The notes under the pieces were generated by a model, which searched no databases, was not told the DNA's origin, and saw only the letters and a program-made list of their open reading frames with translations. A stretch of DNA of 18,949 nt from Promethearchaeota archaeon (lineage in GTDB: Archaea > Asgardarchaeota > Lokiarchaeia > Sigynarchaeales > SOKP01), in NCBI GenBank assembly GCA_019057735.1, contig JAHLWV010000015.1, positions 1 to 18,949 on the forward strand, written 5' to 3'. Below, piece by piece: positions 13,539-18,949 of the stretch (position 1 is the stretch's first letter; each line of letters opens with the position of its first letter). The position numbers and the translations under genes are program-made.

Positions 13539-14279
13539 CTAAAAGTTTAATTTCGTAAAGTTCAAGTCCAAATTTGCTAGATCAATTTGAATTAGAGAAT
13601 AATTAGGAATTTCTTTAGCGTCATTAGTAAGGGGGGTTGTACTTACTATTATTTCGTTGCTATTTCGACTTATAAACAAAGTATGGTGCCGACCGTTAAA
13701 ATTCGTATTATGATTAGTGATCACATTACACATCTGGGAATTGAAGAGAAAAGCGTTAGCACCAGCGCCAATTTCAATTTCCTTAAAGACAAATTCCAAC
13801 GCACTCTCTAAATCTTTATTTTCTTGTATTTGGTCAATTATGGAGCATAAATACTTTCGAGTATCTAAGCCTGTTTCAGTATAAATTCTATCCAATTTAG
13901 GAGTATTTAGTTTTATTTCAGGAAAATTTTTAATTATACCGTTATGAGTAATTAGGTACTTCTCACCAATGTCTATAGGGTGTACGTTTTCAAATTTCCT
14001 TTTCCAAGGTAGAGTTTTCCTTGCGTGAACTAAAAGAAATCGAGTTTTAATCTTTGTAAGGCTTTCCCAATCAGCGTTGTAAATGGGGTTAATATCTCGC
14101 TTAATTACGAGTTCGTTATTACTTTCTGAGAGATAAGCAAACCCCCAACCTAAGCTATGGTGTCCAAATATGTCATACCTCCTAAAATAGCGCCAGTGAC
14201 ATGTTGCAAGAAAGCGTTTTAGAATTGTGTAATCGATATTGAATGGCTCAAGAGAGCACTTAAAGAACATGCGACACAT
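13539..14279 (-). CDS. Class II glutamine amidotransferase-like protein
   Basis: A 246-residue Ntn-hydrolase domain protein. After Met removal, Cys2 (MCRMFF) would be the N-terminal nucleophile releasing ammonia from glutamine. Supporting motifs are HSLGWGFAYL (41-50), FLLVHARKT (81-89) with Arg87 for substrate binding, NVHPI (98-102), THNGII (111-116) with Asn113/Gly114 of the oxyanion hole, and TGLDTRKY near 136-143 where Asp139 fits the family's conserved acid. No synthase domain is attached, so it belongs with the stand-alone YafJ-like group, whose substrate is generally unknown. It lies 38 nt after the propeller-protein gene and probably shares its transcript. No clear Shine-Dalgarno is seen. 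Confidence 0.8.
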   Translation of the reverse strand: MCRMFFKCSLEPFNIDYTILKRFLATCHWRYFRRYDIFGHHSLGWGFAYLSESNNELVIKRDINPIYNADWESLTKIKTRFLLVHARKTLPWKRKFENVHPIDIGEKYLITHNGIIKNFPEIKLNTPKLDRIYTETGLDTRKYLCSIIDQIQENKDLESALEFVFKEIEIGAGANAFLFNSQMCNVITNHNTNFNGRHHTLFISRNSNEIIVSTTPLTNDAKEIPNYSLIQIDLANLDLNFTKLNF

Positions 14280-14317
14280 AATCTATCCTTTAGAAGTAAT
14301 ATATTTGTATATCAAAA

Positions 14318-15439
14318 TTAATTCTCACCTAAAAAGTACGCGAATAAAGAACCGTCGTCGTGACAAGTAATTAGAGTTTTGCTATCTAAATCGAGTTTTG
14401 CGTCATTAACACACGATTTCTTTTTAATTTCTGCTAGGATTTTACCAGTGTTATCTTCAAGGAGTAGTGTTTTACCCCTAGTTGTACCAATTATAAAAAA
14501 GTTTTGACCTTTAAAGATAACATGTGATAATGTTTCCACATTCACGTTGTTAATTTCCCAAATAATACCTAAATCTTGGTTGAAACACATCACTTTAGAA
14601 TTGAACTCGAAATCATCGATGTTTATCAAACTGTCAAAAAAATCAAAAGAGTATGTAGTAACAAGTAGATTATAATTTTTCATAGATTCAAATTGAGAAC
14701 ATTTCCACACATACTCTTGGTATTGAATTGTTTTTATTTCATCGTGAGATCTTTTTTCAATGAAGTGAAGCATCTTATCGTCTCCTCCGCACACAATAAA
14801 TTCGTATATATTTGATTTGAAGAGCGAAACGCATCGAATTTTATCATTGAATCGCTTAAACCACAATAAATCGCCGTCCATCCCTTTAAATATTCTAACA
14901 GTTCCATCATTTCCAGAAGCAATGACTTCTTTCAGAGATGGTTCTGAAGGATCTTGCCAAACTATAGCGTCCCCAATTCCATCCTCAAACAATTGTCCCC
15001 AAATTAAGGATCCATCTAAAGGGTTTAAAACTCTCATACTTTTGTCTATTGAGTAAGCAATAATTTCATTCAGATTATCATTATTTATATCAAATATTAT
15101 AAACCCACTAATAGATGCTCCAAATTGATGTTTCCAGAATATTTCCAATTCGTAGGAGGAATTACATTTAAAAACCCTTAATAGGCCGTCCAATCCGGCT
15201 AAAATTATTTCGTTTTTATTGTCATTGTCTATATCTCTTACTTCTACTTTCCAAATTGATGATTTTTCCGTTATTTGGTTATCCGCTAAAACTTTTCCGG
15301 TTAAAGAAAGAATCAAAAGTCTTCCTGATTTTGAAGCTGCTATAATTTCATTTTGACCATTATTATTAATATCGCCAATTTTAATTTGCAGAATAGGTTC
15401 TTCAATTTGATACTGCCACTTTTCTTCTATTTTAATCAT
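14318..15439 (-). CDS. FG-GAP/PQQ-like beta-propeller protein
   Basis: A 373-residue repeat protein. At least three blades carry the calcium-loop-like motif D-x-[ND]-x-[ND]-x-x-x-E-I-I: around residues 23-33, 69-79 and 117-127. Later blades are of the PQQ/quinoprotein type, with dGxxxxxG/W strands (LDGSLIW 141-147, MDGDLLWF 187-194, TGKILAEI 331-338). About six or seven blades fit the length. No signal peptide or membrane segment is present, unlike most FG-GAP proteins, so it is probably a cytosolic interaction scaffold. It is the first gene of a pair with the amidotransferase and is divergent from the membrane protein at 15580. A GGTG-like Shine-Dalgarno is absent. Confidence 0.75.
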   Translation of the reverse strand: MIKIEEKWQYQIEEPILQIKIGDINNNGQNEIIAASKSGRLLILSLTGKVLADNQITEKSSIWKVEVRDIDNDNKNEIILAGLDGLLRVFKCNSSYELEIFWKHQFGASISGFIIFDINNDNLNEIIAYSIDKSMRVLNPLDGSLIWGQLFEDGIGDAIVWQDPSEPSLKEVIASGNDGTVRIFKGMDGDLLWFKRFNDKIRCVSLFKSNIYEFIVCGGDDKMLHFIEKRSHDEIKTIQYQEYVWKCSQFESMKNYNLLVTTYSFDFFDSLINIDDFEFNSKVMCFNQDLGIIWEINNVNVETLSHVIFKGQNFFIIGTTRGKTLLLEDNTGKILAEIKKKSCVNDAKLDLDSKTLITCHDDGSLFAYFLGEN

Positions 15440-15579
15440 TTGGATACTTTTTCATTTAATATTGCTTAATTATTACAATATATCGATAAAATTTATTATT
15501 TTAAATAAGATATAATTATAAATTAAAATAAACTAATTTCTATTTAATTACATAAATTTCGGTTTAAAAGTGATATAAT
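15440..15579. promoter_or_regulatory. Divergent promoter region, very AT-rich
   Basis: The interval between two divergent genes is almost pure A/T, with several overlapping TATA-like strings (TTTTAAATAA, TATAATTATAA, TTTAAAAG). No single promoter can be assigned by eye and no long inverted repeat was found. GTGAT, a weak Shine-Dalgarno, lies just before the ATG at 15580. Confidence 0.4.
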
Positions 15580-16041
15580 ATGTCAGAAAGGATAAATGAA
15601 ATTCCAACATCAACATTTTTCATGGGGGCGTTAATCACCAGTGCTATAGGTGGAATTTTGCTATTAGCTTTAGATTTTGGGGGATGGAACGGTTCAAATT
15701 ATTACCTCGGAGTATACATATGGGGCAGTATTGGTGCGTGGAACGGTGTTCTTAGTATTCCAATTGTAATTTCAGGATTGTTACTTTTGTACTGCATGGG
15801 TATTTCAATCTTAGTACTTAGATTCCCTGAAAAAATACCTGATAAGAAGTATATTAAATATGGATTGTATGCTTCAATTTTAGTTTTTATCTTATGCTTA
15901 ATCGGGGGAATAGTTTTCGCTGTTGAACTGACCATTGAGGATGCTTGGTGGTGGTTTGACGCAGGATTTTATGGGGGAATAATAGGTAGTTTGTTAACAG
16001 CCATTTTCTTTTTCTTCGGCTTGAAAGAACTTGAATTATAA
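15580..16041 (+). CDS. Four-helix membrane protein, unknown function
   Basis: A 153-residue integral membrane protein with four hydrophobic segments, about residues 12-33, 55-80, 95-115 and 128-148. The loop between helices 1 and 2 is rich in Gly, Trp, Asn and Tyr (FGGWNGSNYYLGVYIWGSIGAWNG). A basic loop (PEKIPDKKYIKYG) between helices 2 and 3 would face the cytosol, and a WWWFDAGFYGG stretch opens helix 4. I recognise no family. It has its own promoter region and a T-tract after the stop, so it is probably monocistronic. Confidence 0.75.
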   Translation: MSERINEIPTSTFFMGALITSAIGGILLLALDFGGWNGSNYYLGVYIWGSIGAWNGVLSIPIVISGLLLLYCMGISILVLRFPEKIPDKKYIKYGLYASILVFILCLIGGIVFAVELTIEDAWWWFDAGFYGGIIGSLLTAIFFFFGLKELEL

Positions 16042-16054
16042 GAATTATTTACCA

Positions 16055-16069
16055 TTTTTTCTTTTTTTT
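16055..16069 (+). terminator. T-tract terminator after the four-helix membrane protein
   Basis: T6-C-T8 lies 14 nt after the stop codon, with no hairpin in front. It matches the T-run type of archaeal terminator. Confidence 0.55.
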
Positions 16070-16155
16070 GTTCTTGTACTTTTATAGATTTTAAAAGATT
16101 ATTTCTTAAAATAAGAACGATATTTAAATCTTTTACACAATTCTCATAAACAAAG

Positions 16156-16183
16156 GTAATTATTTTTTCAATTCGATAATTAC
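16156..16183 (+). promoter_or_regulatory. Inverted repeat in the ferredoxin leader
   Basis: GTAATTAT (16156-16163) and ATAATTAC (16176-16183) are exact 8-bp arms around 12 nt. A TATA-like TTTAAAT at about 16123-16129 places the likely transcription start near 16150, so this would be either an operator at the start site or a leader hairpin, 39 nt before the ferredoxin ATG. The Shine-Dalgarno AAGGAG is at 16206-16211. Confidence 0.4.
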
Positions 16184-16222
16184 TCAACTACGAAAAAAAA
16201 TAGATAAGGAGTCGAAAATCGA

Positions 16223-16420
16223 ATGAGCTTTCAAATTAAGCTAAATTTAGATGGATGCACTGGATGTGGAACTTGCTACGAAGTCTGCCCAAGCGAATGT
16301 TTCGGGGAGCCAGAAGGCGGAAAGGTAAATATAATCGATGACAATAGAGATGATTGCGTCGGTTGTAGAGCATGTGAAACCCAGTGCCCTGAAGAAGTAA
16401 TCGAAATTATTGAGGAATAA
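16223..16420 (+). CDS. 2[4Fe-4S] ferredoxin
   Basis: A 65-residue electron carrier. Two cluster-binding motifs are complete: C12xxC15xxC18xxxC22P and C45xxC48xxC51xxxC55P, with the last Cys of each serving the other cluster in this fold. The protein is strongly acidic, ends EIIEE, and has an additional Cys26 that is probably not a ligand. It would carry low-potential electrons between anaerobic oxidoreductases, consistent with an anaerobe. AAGGAG lies 11 nt before ATG, slightly far but the strongest Shine-Dalgarno nearby. It is probably monocistronic: a T13 run follows. Confidence 0.95.
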   Translation: MSFQIKLNLDGCTGCGTCYEVCPSECFGEPEGGKVNIIDDNRDDCVGCRACETQCPEEVIEIIEE

Positions 16421-16453
16421 GAACCAAAAAAAACCTCTTAGATATTTTAGCGA

Positions 16454-16466
16454 TTTTTTTTTTTTT
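16454..16466 (+). terminator. T13 terminator of the ferredoxin gene
   Basis: Thirteen consecutive T residues lie 33 nt after the stop codon, with no strong stem before them. This is the longest T run in the window. Confidence 0.65.
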
Positions 16467-16527
16467 AATTATTTTACATTATTTTTAACATATTTTTTGA
16501 TGTTGTAATGCTTTTTTAAGGAATAAG

Positions 16528-16551
16528 ATCGTGAAACCGGCCTTTCACGAT
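16528..16551. repeat. GC-capped perfect stem-loop in a convergent gap
   Basis: ATCGTGAAA and TTTCACGAT form an exact 9-bp stem around the loop CCGGCC. It is markedly more GC-rich than its surroundings. It lies 108 nt after the ferredoxin stop and about 100 nt beyond the stop of the minus-strand zinc-finger gene. No T run follows on either strand, so a plain terminator is not obvious. Confidence 0.5.
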
Positions 16552-16653
16552 GAATGTAACCTATTTAGATAATATGTGGGTATATCTTCTGATATTATTT
16601 TTTTCAAAAGATTAGAATTTGAAAAGAATTTTTAAGAAACTAGGTTTGAGAAA

Positions 16654-17766
16654 CTACCAAAGCAAAATTTTTCCACAATTTTTGCAGGTTCCTTCGTTAA
16701 TTTGCATGTTGAGACAATTTTCGTGATAGGTAGTCCCACACGATTGGCACTTATAAATTTTCCCAGTATATTCGCCGTAATCGTATCCGCAATAACTACA
16801 TTTATCCCCATATGAGAAATTAGCGTCGTTTGCGTCGACTTCAATTATTTGAGCCGTACCCGTTAAACCCATATTTGTACTAGATGGATTTAAGTATTGG
16901 TTGTTTTGTGCGTAAGAGGTTTCCTGTTGCGGTTGAGCGTAAGTTTGAGGTTGTTCCCAATTAGATACATACCCTTTTGCGGGTGTTTTTGAAATGCCCA
17001 TCTTGGTAGATACTTTTTCATCTAATATATTGGTTAAAATTAAGGCTGAAGCGTATTTACCTTTTGCTCCTCCTTTCTGTAGGTGCGTATGGGAAATTAT
17101 ATGAATAACACGCCCTCCTGCGTTCCCATGATCAAAATAACACAATACAGGACCCTCGCCCCATTTCTTTTGTATCTGATAAGACTGGATTAGGACACGA
17201 ACTGCAGGACTAAGAACCTGAATAGGAAAAGACCTATTTTCAAGCCACCACTTAAATTCAGCTTTCTTTGTATCTTTAGCTGTCATTTTTTGCCATTTAG
17301 CTTGTGATATTTCGCTTAGTACACCGTCTAAGAAAGGATGATCGGGTTCAACAATTTGACACGCCACGACAGCATCAGCAGTTTTTTGTCCGTTCCACCG
17401 AATATAACCGGGAAAAATATTTTCAACTATATGCTTTATTGCCCAATCAGTCGTTATTAACCAACCTCCTTTTATAGATACATACTCACTGATTTTTGGG
17501 AATGCTGAATGCGGAATTTTGTCCCCAGGGCATCCGATCAAAACAACATCGTAATCGCTTAAATTATGTTTCATTATATCGTTTGGTTTAATGGTTATAT
17601 GTTTTGCGGCATACATGTGATCTATCACCTTTCTAGGGCGTTCGTAGCGACCTTCAACCGCAAGGATTCTACCGTGCTTCTCAACCGCTTTTACAACATC
17701 TTTTTTACCAAGTGCTTCCATTTTGCGCCGTTTAACTTCGGAATATAGATCCTTTTCGCTGCTCAT
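16654..17766 (-). CDS. ThuA/GATase1-like domain protein with C-terminal PHD/RING-like zinc finger
   Basis: A 370-residue, apparently cytosolic protein of two domains. Residues about 30-255 look like a Rossmann-type GATase1/ThuA-like fold: ILAVEGRYERPRKVID, YDVVLIGCPGD (72-82), ISEYVSIKGGWLITTDWAI (92-110) and GGRVIHIISHTHL (217-229). The nucleophile elbow GxCxG is absent, so catalysis is doubtful. A Gln/Asn/Ser-rich linker (about 260-318) leads to a zinc finger with C323/C326, C340/C343, H348/C351 and C361/C364: C4HC3 spacing (x2, 13, x2, 4, x2, 9, x2) as in PHD or prokaryotic RING family 1 fingers. Such fingers suggest protein-protein or ubiquitin-type interactions; that role is inference. 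It is divergent from the dipeptidase gene. Confidence 0.75.
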   Translation of the reverse strand: MSSEKDLYSEVKRRKMEALGKKDVVKAVEKHGRILAVEGRYERPRKVIDHMYAAKHITIKPNDIMKHNLSDYDVVLIGCPGDKIPHSAFPKISEYVSIKGGWLITTDWAIKHIVENIFPGYIRWNGQKTADAVVACQIVEPDHPFLDGVLSEISQAKWQKMTAKDTKKAEFKWWLENRSFPIQVLSPAVRVLIQSYQIQKKWGEGPVLCYFDHGNAGGRVIHIISHTHLQKGGAKGKYASALILTNILDEKVSTKMGISKTPAKGYVSNWEQPQTYAQPQQETSYAQNNQYLNPSSTNMGLTGTAQIIEVDANDANFSYGDKCSYCGYDYGEYTGKIYKCQSCGTTYHENCLNMQINEGTCKNCGKILLW

Positions 17767-17789
17767 AATCTATGCACTATTACAATTGT

Positions 17790-17823
17790 TATAAGTAATT
17801 AAATATTATTTTGTATAAGTAAT
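17790..17823. repeat. Direct repeat in a divergent promoter region
   Basis: TATAAGTAAT occurs exactly at 17790-17799 and 17814-17823, a 24-bp period, between the zinc-finger gene (minus) and the dipeptidase gene (plus). The copies may be tandem TATA-like elements or regulator half-sites. Confidence 0.3.
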
Positions 17824-17865
17824 AAAAAATAATTCATATTAATATTTGCATTGGAAGCGATAATT

Positions 17866-18949
17866 ATGGAAAATTTAAAAGATTTTGGCGAGCCGTTAGA
17901 GTTTTGGCAATATTTTTACGAAATAACTAAAATTCCTCGATGTTCGACCCATGAAGATAAGATTAGAGAATATATTAAAGAGGAAGCTGAGAAATTGGGT
18001 TATCAAACTGAAATTGATGCAATAAAAAATTTAGTTGTTCGAATTCCTTCAAGCAGAGACTCTGGAGGTAATAAAATAGGAATTGTACTACAAAGCCACA
18101 TGGATATGGTGTGCGAAAAAAATGAAAATATTCACCACGATTTTTCAAGGGATCCTTTAAAATTAAAGACGATCGAAATTGATAACGAAAAATGGTTAAC
18201 TGCTGAAGGTACGACATTAGGTGCTGATAATGGTGTTGGTATTGCATATCAGCTTGCGATTATGAAAAAAATATATGATGGAAGCTTAGATTTTGATGCC
18301 CTTGATATAGATTTATTCTTCACTGTTGATGAGGAGAGAGGACTTTCTGGAGCAAGTCAAATGGATAAAAATTTGATAAGTGGAAAATATTTGTTAAACC
18401 TTGATTCAGAAGAAGATGATAGATTTACTATTGGGTGCGCTGGAGGAAGGGTTTTTAAAGCTGAATTAAATTACGAGAAGGAATTAATAGGCACGCAAAA
18501 TTTAAAAGCTGTAAAAATTTCCATTTCTGGACTACTTGGGGGGCATTCAGGGACAGATATTAACAAAAAAAGAGGGAACGCTTTAAAAATAATAACTGAA
18601 ATAATTTGGAAATTAAACTCGAACTTTAGTATTTTACTTAATTCTCTAGAAGGAGGAAACTTAACTAATGCGATTCCTAGGGAGGCCCACGTCATATTTT
18701 TTATAGAACAGAACCAAAAGAATGAACTTGAAACATATTTAAAAGATTTAATCCCTAAAATTAAGAGTCTTTATGAAGGAACAGATTCGAGCTTAAATAT
18801 TTCAATAGATCTACTGAAAGATTTTACTGATAAAACAACATTTTCAAAGGATTTCCAGAATAAATTAGTTGATCTCTTTTATTTAATGCCAAATGGACCT
18901 ATTTCTTTACACCCTACAAGTGTAGGCTTAGTGCATACATCACTGAATT
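17866..18949 (+). CDS. pepD: PepD-type aminoacyl-histidine dipeptidase (M20 metallopeptidase), 3' end missing
   Basis: The frame opens at ATG 17866 and runs off the right edge; 361 residues of an expected ~480 are visible. It is a cytosolic di-zinc exopeptidase cleaving dipeptides such as Xaa-His. Family motifs are EITKIPRCSTHEDKI near the N-terminus, LQSHMDMVCEK (metal ligand His78), TLGADNGVGIA (ligand Asp), FTVDEERGLSGA (general base and ligand Glu), LNLDSEEDDRFTIGCAGG (ligand Asp), the GLLGGHSGTDI dimerization-domain loop, and GGNLTNAIPREA. The last His ligand lies beyond the window. No clear Shine-Dalgarno precedes the ATG. M20 PepD is commonest in bacteria, so lateral origin is possible but unproven. 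Confidence 0.92.
   Translation, partial: MENLKDFGEPLEFWQYFYEITKIPRCSTHEDKIREYIKEEAEKLGYQTEIDAIKNLVVRIPSSRDSGGNKIGIVLQSHMDMVCEKNENIHHDFSRDPLKLKTIEIDNEKWLTAEGTTLGADNGVGIAYQLAIMKKIYDGSLDFDALDIDLFFTVDEERGLSGASQMDKNLISGKYLLNLDSEEDDRFTIGCAGGRVFKAELNYEKELIGTQNLKAVKISISGLLGGHSGTDINKKRGNALKIITEIIWKLNSNFSILLNSLEGGNLTNAIPREAHVIFFIEQNQKNELETYLKDLIPKIKSLYEGTDSSLNISIDLLKDFTDKTTFSKDFQNKLVDLFYLMPNGPISLHPTSVGLVHTSLN

Noticed and set aside
14734..14922. 62-codon minus-strand frame inside the propeller gene
   Set aside because: Out-of-frame shadow of a continuous 373-codon gene with regular blade motifs.
16545..16595. Possible C/D box small RNA (CGATGA near 16548 and CTGA near 16589)
   Set aside because: The C box is imperfect, no convincing internal D'/C' pair is present, and no guide complementarity could be tested.
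16632..16844. 70-codon frame overlapping the zinc-finger end on the same strand
   Set aside because: It is a frame-shifted shadow of the larger gene, which keeps all eight zinc ligands in its own frame.

Overview
The window is archaeal chromosome. It carries a long minus-strand ribosomal-protein run (11055 down to 1541) with archaeal/eukaryotic-type proteins (eL19, eL32, eS4) and the RNase P subunit Rpp29 between uL29 and uS17. AT-rich DNA, GGTG/GAGGT Shine-Dalgarno motifs, T-run terminators and TATA-like promoters fit this. A PHD/RING-like zinc finger protein, charged extensions on ribosomal proteins and small acidic-tailed membrane proteins suggest an Asgard (Promethearchaeota, Loki-like) archaeon. 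That placement is inference; 'archaeon' is firm.

Layout. 1-1494 is an accessory stretch: the 5' end of a secreted-protein gene (minus), a doubtful 86-residue ORF (minus), and an ECF-transporter S-component-like membrane protein (plus). The two outer genes point away from each other, and each is preceded by a copy of the same ~130-140 bp promoter/leader sequence, which therefore forms an inverted repeat around the middle ORF. This is the most interesting non-coding signal here.

1541-11055 is the ribosomal operon, read right to left: uS19, uL22, uS3, uL29, Rpp29, uS17, uL14, uL24, eS4, uL5, uS14, uS8, uL6, eL32, eL19, uL18, uS5, uL30, uL15. Gaps are 0-47 nt. It begins at uS19 (no uL3-uL4-uL23-uL2 upstream) and stops at uL15 (no secY downstream). 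uS14 is only about 48 residues. uS8 appears to start at an ATA codon behind a good Shine-Dalgarno. uS19, uS3 and eL32 carry acidic extensions.

11290-12945 is a two-gene minus-strand unit: a ribokinase (PfkB family), then a cupin related to type II mannose-6-phosphate isomerase. 12946-13166 is a divergent control region with an 11-bp perfect inverted repeat, followed by a small two-helix membrane protein (plus). 13539-15439 holds a minus-strand pair: an FG-GAP/PQQ-like propeller protein, then a class II glutamine amidotransferase-like protein. A four-helix membrane protein and a 2[4Fe-4S] ferredoxin follow on plus. 16654-17766 (minus) is a Rossmann-like/ThuA-like domain protein with a C-terminal C4HC3 zinc finger. 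The window ends inside a PepD-type M20 dipeptidase (plus).

No tRNA, rRNA, CRISPR array, insertion sequence or integrase was seen. No intergenic stretch exceeds about 235 nt if the 86-residue ORF is accepted; if it is rejected, 158-831 is a 674-nt regulatory/non-coding interval.
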